A DNA stretch of 64,000 nucleotides from Endomychus coccineus (GCA_958510875.1 OY294067.1:256371736-256435735), one strand, 5' to 3'. Shown: positions 11,200 through 23,280, counted from the first letter of the stretch. The notes: generated from the letters alone by a model not told the origin. Numbers and translations: made by a program.

Positions 11200-13080
11200 G
11201 AGGTATACTAACAATCATTAGCTTGTATATTTATGCGTGAAAATCAAGATCTTTTTAAGAAGCTTTATAGCAATCAACATGATCATTGAAATAACTATAC
11301 ATCTACATTTTTTAAGCTCACAAACTTGCAATAAAATTTGGGGAATTTAACAATTACACACCTAAAACGGAAATTAAGAAGCCTTCTAAGTTAAAGAGCA
11401 TACTATACTCAGTGGGTGAATACTTCCACAACGAACTGTTATAATACATTTTGAGGATGTCTTTTATATACACACCAGTCCCTTTATATACTCATACTCA
11501 TAACTGAATTAAATGAATATTCTATTTAAAAAATTTTGAATAATATTTTGAGGCTACTAACTCATTTCAAATAGTTATATTCAGCGGATGACAAACATCC
11601 TTTCTATTACATTTTGTTTTAATATCAGATATAAGGTGTTATATGCGGATTTCAGTTTTTAGAATGACGAAGGATATTCCAAGGAGATATCTTTTTAAAC
11701 CAGAAAAATGAACTCAAATGAAATAATTCAAACATTACCTGCCATTGCCACATCACTATACGAATTTTTTCGAAGTTAGCCAATATTTTCACATACCTGA
11801 AAAATGAAACATATATTAATAAGATTAAATACTAAGTAAGCATACACATTACATAAGACATGCAGTTTATTAATTTGCAAGAATCCAAGAATACATCAAA
11901 AGACTATCGAAAACGCAATTCATTGCTAAAATTGATCATTTATTATTGTCATCATCTAATATAGCATCTCATATTATCAAAATAACTTTACGAAAAGTGG
12001 TTTCAACTTATTTTTTCAAACAATACATGAGACCTAAAGTTCCAATAAAATAACTCGGTTCGGAAAGAAGAAGTATATTTTGATCAAATTTGATCAATTT
12101 GGTACAAAACTGAAGTTGAATTTTTGCTATTTTCTTAAACAAAGATTAATCCGTTACTTTGATATCCCATTATTTATTCGCTTATTCTGAATGAAAAAAA
12201 AATTACTGAGAGGACATATTTTTGAATTATACTAGTAGATAATCAGTGTAATTTAGAAATCTTTTCTTAAAACTAATATTTAACTTTGAAATTGAATAAT
12301 AGAATGTGAATAAAACCCAAATTTACACTTTACACTTACATTACATTCACAATTGTTTCCCGCACAAATTTCATCAGAAATCTCTGAATTTACAAAGTTA
12401 ATAAACGGCAACAAATTAAATGTTCGATATTTTAATTTTATGAACAGTACACTTTTTCAGTATTTTACTTCAAATGGTCAATATGATAATATATGATCGG
12501 TGAAAATAACCGACGATCGTTTACGTAAGATAAAAAAAGGCAGTTAAATTCAAAATGGTGGGTGAAAATTATAAAAAATAGTCAGTTAATAAAATATGAA
12601 ATGGTCTATAAAATTAATAACCGCCCCAGACAATTAATAAACCATTGGTATGTTTCTACATCACCGAGTTTTGAACAGGCGGTAAAACCCTCTGATCGTT
12701 TGGGGTACAATAAAAAATTTGGTTTATAGCATTCCGATAACCACCCTAGAAGATTGCATGGGCAGAGTCAGAAATGCTTTTGATAATTTAAATCCAGAAT
12801 AAATCAGGAATACGTGACATGCTGAATTACTTGGTAAATGCGAAATAAATTTTAAACATTTACTTAAGTAATTTTTTTATTTGCGAAATGTTCTGTTTTT
12901 AACAATAACAATAATATATAGTATTATTCGCTTAACAGTGTTTGCTGATGATATCCGTTTTTCGGGATATCGAGCAGCAAAATTATTACACGTTCTTGTT
13001 GCATTCTTCATAAATAATAAATAAATTTAAATAGTCTTCGTTTGTGTAATATAGCCGTAACGGCATTGTTTGCAATAATT
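11200..13080. other. AT-rich non-coding stretch
   Basis: No coding block recognised on either strand. Small features only: a short hairpin GATATCC / GGATATC near 12947-12971, and several CCGCCC/CCACCC-containing segments at 12620-12770 without partner. Confidence 0.5.
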
Positions 13081-13084
13081 TTAA

Positions 13085-13177
13085 ACTAAATGACATTTCT
13101 TCATTCTCTGACAGTCGTAAATCAGCCATGGCCAACTAGATTTATCAAATTTTAAAACGCCCGCTTGACAAAGGTGG
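13085..13177. repeat. Conserved ~93-bp dispersed repeat, copy A
   Basis: Shares about 85% identity by eye with 61188-61279, including the exact 20-mer CGCCCGCTTGACAAAGGTGG and GCCATGGCCAACTAGATTTA. Flanks do not match. Identity unknown; could be a SINE or MITE fragment. Confidence 0.75.
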
Positions 13178-13179
13178 TA

Positions 13180-14630
13180 AACTAGTATTTTGGTAATAAA
13201 TCGAAAACGATAATATTTAGGTATAAGGAACCAAACACAAAGTAGCCCTAATTTATTGTGCTGAATACGGCTACTAAAAAACAAATGGAGGTTTCCATTT
13301 GAAAATCTGAGTTTTTGGCATATTTTGAATTAATATTTCAATAATTTTTTGGCATTTCTCTGCGCCAAGTCTTTGACTACAAAATGTCGAAAGCGCGTTA
13401 TAAATATGAAGCCGTTATGAAGAAACTATCAATTGAGTACTGGTCTGCATCTGCAATTTTTGCTCTAAAATTGCAAATATCTCAAAAACGGTTGAATTTA
13501 GGTAAAGGACATATGAAAAAATGTACTTAGAGTTTTCCGCAGAGTCCAAAAATGCAATAAATTATAGGTTGTTCCATTTAAAATAACGAAGTTGTCATCG
13601 ACTTCCGGTATATCCGGAAGTGCCGCATGATGAAAATATTATAGATGAATAGTACCAAATTTTCATAAAAATTCTTTCTTTACTTTTTTAATAATTAATA
13701 ATCGCGCATCCCTCATTTGGGGATGACTATGAGTTTTGACTCGTGCCATTTGTTTTGGCGCCGTTGCAAAATACTCGATTTTTCAGGATTTCAACAAAGC
13801 CTCGTTACATGACTAACATGTCTAATGTTGGAGCTATCGCCAAGTAAGTAAAACATTATATGGGCATTTTTTTGCGTGCAATCCACTGGCGTTGGCGGAA
13901 TTTTTCTTAGCGCTTTCCATTTTCAAGTTATGACACTTGTTTAAAAATTGAATACTGTTCAGTTTATTACGACCCTTAAGAAACTAAACAAGTTGCTTCC
14001 AAGCAATTCATATAATAAGTTTCAAATTGTAATTCAAAATCAAAGGAGGATAACTTGAAAAAAAAATGTATAAGCTAAGCTGGGATATCTTGAGTCGACG
14101 AGATGTAGTTTTACCGTATCGTTCCCTTAACACTTGAAAGGCTAAGTTACGAAAAACACATGAGATAATTGTACCTATAGTCCAGATAGTTTGCATGTAA
14201 AACAAAAAAAGACACAGATACAAAATATTAAAATCTGTTGAAAAGTACTTTTCATAATATTTACATTCCTCCGTTCACGACATTTAATTCATAGTATTTT
14301 TTATTTACTTTGTTTCTCTCTACCGAACGGAGAACGCAATATTATTGTTTTCTGTCATAGAAAAGAAAAAAACGTACTCACTCATATACTAATAGTGAAA
14401 ATGACATAATTACAGGCGTTATTGGAAACACGTTCTCGAAAATTTTTATTAACATGACTGTGATACCACCGTTGCAACCGTATAAACTGTAGTTTTGTTT
14501 GAAACAACGAATCAGTTTCAGATGAGCACGTGAAATAGATCGAATGATCTCCTTTTCTCTTGTGAAAAGCTTATTCGTCGTTGTATTGTATGTATTATTT
14601 TTAAGGTGAATGAAAAACGGACTGAAATTG
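13180..14630. other. Non-coding stretch with short palindrome
   Basis: No gene recognised. At 13601-13621 is a perfect inverted repeat, ACTTCCGG-TATAT-CCGGAAGT. Sequence around 13330-13700 is slightly richer in GC and may be an unrecognised repeat. Confidence 0.45.
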
Positions 14631-14635
14631 ATGTC

Positions 14636-14830
14636 CTGGAGATCCCTTTGGACCATCCCCGGGGTATACGGGGATCCTGACGCTCTGGATATCGATGAAT
14701 TTCATTAAGAATCATTTTTTAATGCTTGTCAACTGAGTGAGGATATGAAGGTAGCTAATGATGATTACGACATGCAAACACTTTCCTGCAATACCTGGGT
14801 TTACCCGGAGACCGGATACCTACGTCACCT
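14636..14830 (-). mobile_element. MITE fragment, same family as 52689-53358
   Basis: The reverse complement aligns at roughly 80% by eye to 52890-53085. Shared blocks include AGGTATTGCAGGAAAGT, TTTGCATGTCGT, ATCATCATTAGC, TTGACAAGCATTAAAAAAT and ATACCCCG. Only the inner part of the family is present here; the long terminal inverted repeats of the other copy are not seen. Confidence 0.75.
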
Positions 14831-14939
14831 TCTAGGAATTCGTTAAGTTTTCTTCTTAATATGCAACAAATTCTGGCTCTCGGGGCTTTTCGGAGTCGCT
14901 GATTACGATTAGGACACTCAAAAAGTTCATAGTCGTGAT

Positions 14940-15950
14940 TCTGAGTACGCAAACAAGGGCTTTTTCCTTATTGATATTTTCTTATATCTAAAAAAAAATA
15001 ATTATCGCTATTTGAAAATTCTTCTTATTTTCTATATCTCAGCACCTATAAAAACAATAACTGTCCGCAAGACCACATTCAATCTTAGGTATTTACTTTT
15101 TTTCGATAGGTTACCGTAGCCTAGATAGAATGAAATGGTTGGATTGTAAAAATAAAGTTAATTTCCATTTCTACAGGCTCGCACGCGTTCAATTTTGAAG
15201 CAATTACGATGGCTTACAATAACATAGTAAATGTAAAACAAACCGAGAAAAAGTGTATAATCGTTAATTATACTACCCACATCCTTTCAAAATAATGTCT
15301 AACAGTTTCACAATTATTTGTTCATTGCAGCGGCGAAGTGAGTGTGTAACTTTTATCTCATTGTGAAAACAGTGCACTACGTGTAACGCCATCTACACTC
15401 GTTCAGTGAAATGTTTTGTATTTGATAATTGATCGATACAGGTTTGTTCAGAAATATTTGAATCACGTTTGAGATCTCCATCGAAAGACATTAAATTTCA
15501 TTTGACTACCCGACTGCTTTTAAGAGTTTATTTTCTTAGTTGAATTCTACAATAATATTTCAACAACTATCCCATTGATAAAAAACATCTACTAACAAGT
15601 TAACTTTTTGAGTTAATTTGTGCATCTACTGATATTGAATGTTGAACGACAATTATGAACATGTATCTATACCCCAATAATCGAAGAGATAAGATTAATG
15701 CTGCGCTTAATTCTAGGGGGTAATACAAACTCGGCACATGTCTCAGGTATACGAAATAAAAATAGTCAAGCTCGGCACAGAGATTAAAAGATTCACTTTT
15801 AAAATGTTTAAACATGAATAATAATACCTCCCTCTGCTTGCAAGAAATAGACTGATGTAATATTTAAAAAAAATATATTAATTTAAAATATACATAATAC
15901 ATATAGGTACATAGGAAGAACATATTCAAAATTATATTTACTCTGTACTA
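14940..15950. other. AT-rich non-coding stretch
   Basis: No coding block, RNA gene or repeat recognised on either strand. Confidence 0.45.
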
Positions 15951-15952
15951 TT

Positions 15953-17122
15953 TTAATTAATTGCAGAATAATGCAATATTATTTTAACATATTGCAATTT
16001 GGACAACTTACTATTTTTATATTCTATAATTTTAGAATTAACAAAATTATGACGTTTCTTAGTGGCTATATTTTCAAATTTATAAATTTCGTTAACACTG
16101 TTGCATTTAATGTAGATTTCAGTTTGTACTTTAAGAAGTGTGTCTACAAAAATAAATAAAGAAGGATGCGTTTGGTACATGGATGCATTAAAATGGGAAT
16201 GAAACGATTCGCAAGCATTGGTTGCTTTATTTAATGCAGTAAAGGCATCAGCCCATATATTTGGTGGAAATTTCGAATTATCTGTCAAATAATTTTCGAG
16301 AAGGTAATTAGAAAATTTTTCAACTCTTTCGTCTACTGTCTTAACTTCGTAGAGCTCAAAAAAATAAGAATCGTCGACGTCCTTTGGTTCCAAAAATAAA
16401 AGACCAAAACAATAATGGAGCCACTTACCAAACTCAGTATTGGTATTCTTTCGATAAACCTAGATTTTGAATTTTTCTGTACCATACCTGAATTAAGTGG
16501 AATCGACCCCCAGTAATTTTAGCATTTGGATACATTTCTAACACTGCATTATGAATAGATATCTCAAAATCTACTACTATTTCTTCTGGTACAAATTTGA
16601 TTTTTATATAATCACAATACTCTTTAATTTTTGATATGCAAAACCTATATGTTTTTTCACTTTTGTTCTTTAATAAACATCAAACTAATGGTATATAATA
16701 GCCCTTAAAAAAAACATGTATCGTAAACATTTGTGTGAAATATTTTGTGCAGTAAGAAAATGTACCGTCCATATAAATAATTTTTGATTCACATAAAAAC
16801 TTTAAATTACTTTTACAGCTAATATCACTAAATTTTTGGATAGATCATTAACAATTAGGAAGTCTTCATTTCTGTTGGTTTTTGGTTGAAGTTCGTTCAA
16901 AGCTTCATGAACCTCCGATAGTGATTCTGGCAAAGCTGGCAACAATTTACGACGTGCAGTGTAAATTTTTCTTCTAGCACATTGTAGATCACTTATTGTC
17001 AAATTGTTTGAAGACACATCATTTTTAGCTAGCTCCATTCTAATCATTTTGGAAGGTTTTTCTGTTATATCACTTTCGACTTTTTTCTTCAAACAATGAC
17101 TTAAAACTTGTCTTTGCAACAC
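15953..17122 (-). pseudogene. MULE (Mutator-like) transposase relic
   Basis: Three minus-strand pieces in order. 17122-16802 is open for 106 codons and looks like the linker between an N-terminal zinc finger and the catalytic domain (YTARRKLLPALPESL). 16801-16400 holds the catalytic region in broken frame: YMDGTFSYCTKYFTQMFTIH, then GYYIPLVxCLL, then FVPEEIVVDFEISIHNAV and the C/H block GGRFHL. 16393-15953 is open for 146 codons with NACESFHSHFN, typical of the C-terminal part of MULE proteins. DGTF and VVDFE supply two of the expected acidic positions. Family: cut-and-paste MULE transposases. Terminal inverted repeats not found. An internal stop (V-stop-CLL) and frame changes make it dead. 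Confidence 0.75.
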
Positions 17123-17139
17123 ATTCGTTAGTTCTGGTT

Positions 17140-17330
17140 CATGTACAATATACGCTGAAGGTCTTGGATTCTATCCAGAACAGAGCTATTCGTTTGATTG
17201 ATCATGTCACTCTTACGAGTTCATTATTAATTTTGATTGGGTAGCAATAAAGAACGATGGTTGGTTAATGTTTCATAGATACACACATAACGCTGCAGAC
17301 TGTACTAGAAGAATTACGTGAATCCAATGT
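17140..17330 (+). pseudogene. LINE C-terminal fragment related to 35432-36720
   Basis: Reads TLKVLDSIQNRAIRLIDHVT, then after a stop FIINFDWVAIKNDGWLMFHR. The first block is nearly the same as LKLLDYIQKRAIRMID at 36657-36705, so both belong to one LINE family. It abuts the MULE relic. Confidence 0.65.
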
Positions 17331-17957
17331 ATCTTAAGTTTGCATTGAGTCGTAATTTTTCGTGTAATTTTGGTTTCCAGTGCACCAAAGCGATTACATT
17401 GAGGAATTATCAAATATTTCTACAAACAGAATTCGGTTCTTGATGGAATGAAACAGCATAACATCAATTTTAAACATCCTTTCTATGTTCTCCGATTTCT
17501 TCCTTACATGTAGAATACGATAAATGAATACAAAGTTGCATTGATAACAGGAAATAATGTACCCCGAACAAATAGATCTACAAACATATGATCTCAATTA
17601 GCAATATCACTACACAACCAATATAGTCTCACTTACGTGCACACGTGGTTTTTTCTAGGTTCCCAATTGCAAAGAATAATTATTTTCAAGTATGTAGGTT
17701 TCGAGCTTCACAATGGTATTGATTAATAATTAAGATGAAACTTAGTATCCAAATAGAGATGGATTATTTATTATGTTTAATTATTATTGTAGATGTGTAA
17801 TTAAGTATTCACAAATGATGACGAAAATTATTGTTAAACGCCTACCAATAGTGATTTCAATTAAAATTTAGCAGAAAGTCACGCCCAGATATTGCACACT
17901 CCGCAGAATAATTTAAAATAATTACGATTGGATTCGGATTGTCAAAAGGAATTAAAT
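17330..17957. other. AT-rich non-coding stretch
   Basis: No coding block recognised; the 11-bp target duplication of the next element begins at 17958. Confidence 0.45.
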
Positions 17958-18050
17958 TAATTTGCTATTAATAATGATTCTTGATCCAGGTATGAATTAT
18001 ACCTAAATTCTCGGGAAATAGGTCACACTAACACATATATTTATTATTTT

Positions 18051-18094
18051 CGTCTTTACGTACGTTTCGGTCTCACGACCATCATCAGAAGACG
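18051..18094 (-). ncRNA. Hammerhead ribozyme, intact consensus
   Basis: On the minus strand: stem I CGTCTT with AAGACG (6 bp), core CTGATGA, stem II GGTC-GTGA-GACC preceded by one extra U, core GAA, then the self-complementary stem III ACGTACGT, and A at the cleavage position. All 44 bases equal the copy at 29528-29571. A stem III of this kind closes weakly in one molecule but pairs well between two, as described for PLE hammerheads that act as dimers. Confidence 0.8.
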
Positions 18095-18350
18095 TATCAA
18101 AGTCTAAAACGGGATTTCTTAAAACTAATGTATCAAGCACAAAGAGTCCTTATCGCATTAATCGGTGGATTGCTATGCAGTGGTTTCTTGATACATATTC
18201 ATATATTTAAAACATTAATGTGTTACAATTTCGATTACTTGTGTTAATGTTCGTGTCGGCGACGTGGGTATTTTTAATTGAGATTAATGCGATAACGACG
18301 CTTTGTGTTTGATACAATAGTTTTAAGAAATCCCATTTTAGACATTGATA

Positions 18351-18394
18351 CGTCTTTTGATGATGGTGGTAAGACCGAAACGTACGTAAAGACG
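18351..18394 (+). ncRNA. Mutated hammerhead ribozyme in fold-back element
   Basis: Same layout, but the core reads TTGATGA (C3 changed to T) and stem II is GGTG...GACC with weakened pairing. The GAAACGTACGTA segment and stem I are intact. Predicted inactive because C3 is essential. Confidence 0.6.
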
Positions 18395-18739
18395 AAAATA
18401 TTAAGAAAATGTGTTAGTGTGACCTATTTCCCGAGAATTTATATATAAGTAATTTGCTATCCTTAATAGATGCATTAAGAATTGCCAAATAAATATAAAT
18501 ATTTTGAACGTAACTGCTTTTCACGAAATTTGTATTGTGTGGTATTGTGAACTAAATTAACTTTAAAGATTCAATTTCTTCAACTCAATAAGCAGCTGTA
18601 GTATCATTGTGACAGCAAGTGTCCCAAATCAATATTTTGAAATCCATAAAATTAAATCATCGAAGTGATGACGTCAAATTTTTGTGTTCTTTGTTATATA
18701 GATAATACTAAAATCTATACCTAATTCATAAAATTAATT

Positions 18740-19228
18740 ACTCTATGGGGACCAGTCCACCTGGCAGCAAAATATTATAAAAATAAATAATAGAGTATAG
18801 AACATAAAATTGTAAAACACATATCTTGCCAATTCAAAAATATAAGTAACTTCAAGCTTAAATATGCAGTAAAAAACTCATTGGAACTTTCAAAGTCAAT
18901 AAATGAATTAACCTTCCCTAACATGGAATTTTGGTATCTTTCGATGCTTCAAATATTCCCCCTAATGAATGTAAAATTTTGATATCAAAAATTCTGAAAA
19001 ATCACATACATATCCCGTATTAAAATCCGAGATAGAACAAGCTTTTGATCTTTGCCTTTGCCAAAATTATTGTCAATTTGATAACGAGTTTTTCACACAA
19101 CATAATGGATTAGCTATGGGATCCCCATTAAGTCCTATTTTGGCAGATATTTCCATGTCTTATATTGAAAAAACTATAAGCTGTTTCCCTCTAGCTAAAA
19201 ACACATTCATTGCTGATTTAGATATGTA
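18740..19228 (+). pseudogene. PLE reverse transcriptase, 5' part
   Basis: Plus-strand blocks in order: LELSKSINELTFPNMEF, SFDASNIPPNECKILISKIL (catalytic FD region with a small gap), EQAFDLCLCQNYCQFDNEFF, then GLAMGSPLSPILADISMSYI near 19107-19166. This is the characteristic PLE RT order. Just before the mariner, the shifted frame reads FRYV, where the YVDD motif should start. The mariner 19229-20708 interrupts the gene exactly there; coding similarity resumes at 20709. At least one frameshift near 19200 lies outside the mariner, so the PLE may have been broken before it was hit. Confidence 0.82.
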
Positions 19229-20708
19229 CAGGGTTCCCTATAATAGACTTCCCATTTTAATATTGGAATTAAAATTTTTTTAGTTAACAAAACAAACTTT
19301 TTATTTTACTAAATTACAGCTAACTCTTTGGGATTTATGCTAACTTATAAATATTTGGCTAATTTAATTCTAACTTTCAAAAATCACGTCTTCTAAATGA
19401 CTTCCACCAACTTCAACACATTTTTCAATATTAGATAAAAAGTGGTTCATTACACGGCGTAGCAAACCTTCGTCTATTCCTTCAAGTTCTTCACGAATTT
19501 TGACTTTCAGTTGCTCGATTGTACCTAAACGACTCGCAAACACTTTGGCTTTTAAATATCCCCACAGGAAAAAATCGGGTGCCGTTAAGTCGGGGGACCT
19601 CGAAGGCCAAGGCAAATCTCCGAATCGAGAAATGAGTCGGACATTAAACATTTCTCGCAGGACCCTCATTGAGTTTCTGGCGGTATGAGCTGTTGCCCCA
19701 TCTTGTTGGAATAGTAAGGCATTGTAATCCTCGTATATTTAATTCTGAAATGAGAAATGTCTCTAGCATATTAACGTAGCTCTCGGATGTTACTGTTACA
19801 GCGCGGTTATTTTCATCCTCAAAAAAATAAGGGCCAATAATACCAAAAGATCCTACTCCACTCCACACCACACAACAGCTTTTGGATTATGGAGGTTCTG
19901 TGTAAAGATTTCACGAGGATTTTCATTTGATCATTATCTAAAATTCTGTTTATTGACCATGCCGTTCAAATAAAAATTTGCTTCGTCGGTCATTAGGAGA
20001 CTCCTTGATGTAAATCCAAAAATTCTTGACAAAATGCTAACCTTGCTTCTTTATCTTGATTGCTAAGGTGCTGTGCCATTTGGTATTTATAGGGATGAAA
20101 TTTTAAATACCTTTGAATAATTCGATCTGAGCTTCCCTTCGATATTCCTAGGATAAGGGTTTGTCGATTAGCAGACCTTTTAGGACTTCTCGTAAACGCA
20201 ATTCTAACTCGTTCAATATTTTCTTGTGTACGAACTGTTCTTCGACGTCCAGGCTTCTTCAAATTTTGTACAGAACCATTTTCACGCCAATGACGAACCC
20301 ATAACTTAACAGTTTTACGATTTGGCGCGTGACCCCTATTGTTGTTATTAAACTAACGCCGGAATGCACGCCTAACTTCTTCTATCGAATTGCTTCTCAT
20401 GTAAGTTTCTACACAAAACACACGTTGTTGGACTGCGTAATCTATGAAAGTTCAAAAGGTTGTTGAAATAATGTCTCAAAGCAAAAAAATTAAATAATTA
20501 TTGATGAAAACTAACAAACTTCTCGTAGAAAAATAGCGTTCCACGAAATTATTACTTTAAAATTTATTTGTGACAGGCGCCTACTTGATTAATAATTTAC
20601 TTAAATCCCAAAGACTACATAAGATAATCACAAAGAACAACCTATTTAGTTATCTCGTAGGGAATTTATTAATAATATAAAATGGGTAGTCTATTATGGG
20701 GAACCCAG
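19229..20708 (-). mobile_element. Mariner-type transposon (1480 bp) inside PLE RT
   Basis: Terminal inverted repeats of about 35 bp: left CAGGGTTCCCTATAATAGAC, right (reverse complement) CTGGGTTCCCCATAATAGAC. TA is present on both sides (19227-19228 and 20709-20710). The transposase is on the minus strand in broken frames. The N-terminal part (20262-19993) includes GRRRTVRTQENIERV and FCQEFLDLHQG; SDEANFYLNG and the VWSGVGSFGIIGPYFFE piece follow, then QQDGATAHTA and SPDLTAPDFFLWGYLK. The second and third acidic residues, D in QDGA and D in TAPD, are 41 residues apart by my count, the spacing reported for rosa-like (DD41D) mariners. Stops and frameshifts make it inactive, but the ends remain well matched. 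Confidence 0.9.
19370..20262 (-). pseudogene. Mariner-type transposase (broken)
   Basis: Three open pieces: 20262-19993 (helix-turn-helix and linker, 89 codons), 19871-19644 (first catalytic block) and 19669-19370 (second and third catalytic blocks to C-terminus, 99 codons). Between the first two a frameshifted SDEANFYLNG carries the first catalytic D, with QQDGATAHTA just before the last piece. The protein would bind its own inverted repeats and cut and paste the element at TA. Normal mariner transposases are ~345 aa; the pieces together are near that size, so loss is by frame changes rather than large deletion. Confidence 0.85.
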
Positions 20709-21345
20709 TACATTACATGATGTTTTATCCTTCTTCAAAGATACATCACGACAATTTAATTTTTTCTTATCCTTCATTAATAATATCCATCCTAACATTA
20801 AGTTCACTTTAGAAGCTGAGAAGGATAACAAAATGAATTTCCTAAGCCTTATTTATCTTCACGTACCATAATAATATCATTACTTTCAAATTTAAATTAA
20901 ACACACTAGAATGAATAGAAATTGTCAAATTTATTAATAATAATGACAATAAGATTTTAAACGAATAATTAGACGTGTACTACAGCATTCTGTTTGATGT
21001 CTTGATAACGTAAAATTTCCCATAATCCTCTTGTGCCTACCTAGTATACCACCGCAATAAACTTTCCTTATCACAATATTAACTCTTCCTCATTATCCAA
21101 TTCCAATTATACTATTCTAGCAAAGTATTTCCCCAACCGGCACCCCACTTGTTACCTGTGTCTTATATTGTACCATAAATAGCCAAGATTATTCATATTT
21201 CCATACATTAGTATCGTTTGAAGATGACGCGCTAGTGTCGAAACTATAGTCACGATTTGTTTCTATAGTATATGTGATAAAAACAAAATAAAAGTGTTTT
21301 ATTTTATTGTATCAATAAAAAAGTAATGGCTTCCACCATTGAATT
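20709..21345 (+). pseudogene. PLE reverse transcriptase, 3' part and element end
   Basis: Continues the gene broken at 19228: LSFFKDTSRQFNFFLSFINN then IHPNIKFTLEAEKDNKMNFL, the segment that follows the YxDD motif in PLE RTs (spacer plus NxxxxFLD). Beyond ~20870 frames are scrambled. At 21215-21245 is TTTGAAGATGACGCGCTAGTGTCGAAACT-like sequence (a GAAGATGA plus GTCGAAACT pair), as often seen after PLE genes, followed by AAAATAAAAGTGTTTTATT and GGCTTCCACCATTGAAT. No GIY-YIG domain is recognised, so it has either decayed or been deleted. Confidence 0.72.
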
Positions 21346-23280
21346 TTTTTAATTCAAATAAACTTTCAATGTCATGCAATAGAGTATACCTTTTTAGCTT
21401 TAATTTATCATCTTACTTATTAAGGAAGCCTAGTAAGCTAATGAATATAATATGACAATCATACATTCAACCCGCAGAAGTGTCCGAACGCGAAAGAATG
21501 TGCCAACAAAGGAAGGAAATTAGTGATCTGAGGAAGAGTTAATTATGAATAAATATTAGCTGGAATGGAACTATCCAAAGAAATTGTGTTGCATTTTTGG
21601 TCTTGATTTCTTAAGATCCTATTCAACAGTAGTATAATTAACCAGATAGAAAATAACAACAAATCAAGGTAGTTTCATTTGTGGGGAAGTTGGAATTCAA
21701 TATTTTCATCCATCGGTATATTTCCTTATTTTGTTCTGTATTTGTACCATGCGGATACACAGCTGTAGGTTTACATAATATCGCTAATTATAAATGTCAA
21801 CTGTTAGTGCGCCTTACTTAAGGCCATCATTCAATTTAGCTTCTTGTTGGTAATCAATTAACACTCAGATTTCCATATCATTCTTCAATCACTATCTATG
21901 GAGAAATTGAATAAAGAAGTCGAGTTATATGTTGCATCGCAGTTTCAACATCATTTCGCATCATGTATGACTTTTATAGAGCATTGTAATATTTATTAGG
22001 TTCTATAGTTAATTGCTAATATTCAGACATTCTTAATTAAAATTACAATGATGTTAATTGCAAAACTGGGTCATAATGGTTTATAGTATTGTTAGAAATA
22101 GACGAAAAATATTTAATTCCATTGAATACAAATCTAACATTTTACACATTTGCTCCATTTCTTTGTAACAACTCGAAATTGCAGGCTTAAACCAAGAGAT
22201 AAATGTGGCAAGTATTTGTTTTAAACTTTCGATTTTTGTAGAAAGTTAGATTGCACGGTAAGAATATCGATTAGAATTAGATAATACTGTTTTAATGGAA
22301 TAAATAATTCATGTGAGGCATTCTACTATTCGGAAGCGATTTTCTACAAATATGAAATAAATATTCTTCTCAAGCTTGCTACACTTAATTCTAGGAAACT
22401 CAATCGCTGCATAGTACAAAAGAAAACCGTTCTTTATGAATCATGGGAGATTTTCCCTTCAAAACATTATTTCTTAATTATTGCTCATTCATTAATAGCA
22501 ATTGCAATATTTGGTCCCAAGTGTTTAGAATCGCTTGCAGTAATAATGGAATTAATTTATCCTACTCTTAATTTACTAATATGAATTAGGTATTCAGCAT
22601 GCAATGGAGTTAACATATAATAAATAATCATCCTGTATATATTTTCTCCATTGCAAGAAATATGAGAACGGTCTTTAATCCGTCTAAGTTGAAATAACAC
22701 TTTACCGTCTTGAGTTTTTCCTTTAAAAATATTTGAATACTCTTCTACTTCAACAGTCAGTAGCCTTCACGTTTTTCAATCTAGGTACCTTATTAGATAT
22801 ATTTGCTACGCTGGCCCCAACTATCTTATTTATTGGTATCGGATTTATAATTTATAATATGTTACTGATTTTGGTAATATGTCAGAAACATCAGTTTTAC
22901 TACTTGAGTATACAGGGGTAGGTACTACCTACTAGGTATAACATTTATAATTCATCTCTGTTACTGATTTACTGTTATCTCAATTTTAATAGATTTAAAC
23001 TTCAAAAGTATATAAACAATTTTTCCCAGGACTGGAATTTTACGTTCTACGTCGTGTACTAAATTGGTTTGAATTTCAACTTTTAGTGAATGTAGAAGAA
23101 TCACCACCATTATAAGTAGCAGCTTATTATGTTACCTGGAAAATATGGCCCACGAAGTGCTTTTTCTACCCCCTTACCATAACATTTTAACCCCATTCTA
23201 CAAATGTCTTACTTTATGTTGAAATAATTATGTCATAATTAATTTGAAGTTTCTAAAATTTAGCAATTTTATACGAATTT
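21345..23280. other. AT-rich non-coding stretch
   Basis: Nearly 2 kb with no coding block, RNA gene or repeat recognised on either strand. Short ORFs here (e.g. 22733-22921) have low-complexity, AT-driven composition. Confidence 0.45.

Larger units (their letters stand above)
17969..18449. mobile_element. 481-bp fold-back PLE derivative with two opposed hammerheads
   Basis: Two PLE terminal repeats are arranged head to head. The left arm (17969 to ~18170) is in minus orientation with an intact-looking hammerhead; the right arm (~18171-18449) is in plus orientation with a mutated one. The outer ends are complementary: CTCGGGAAATAGGTCACACT on the left and its reverse complement on the right. 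The 11-mer TAATTTGCTAT occurs immediately outside both ends (17958-17968 and 18450-18460) as a perfect direct repeat, marking one insertion event. There is no coding sequence. This is either a terminally truncated PLE copy or a small non-autonomous derivative. Confidence 0.85.
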
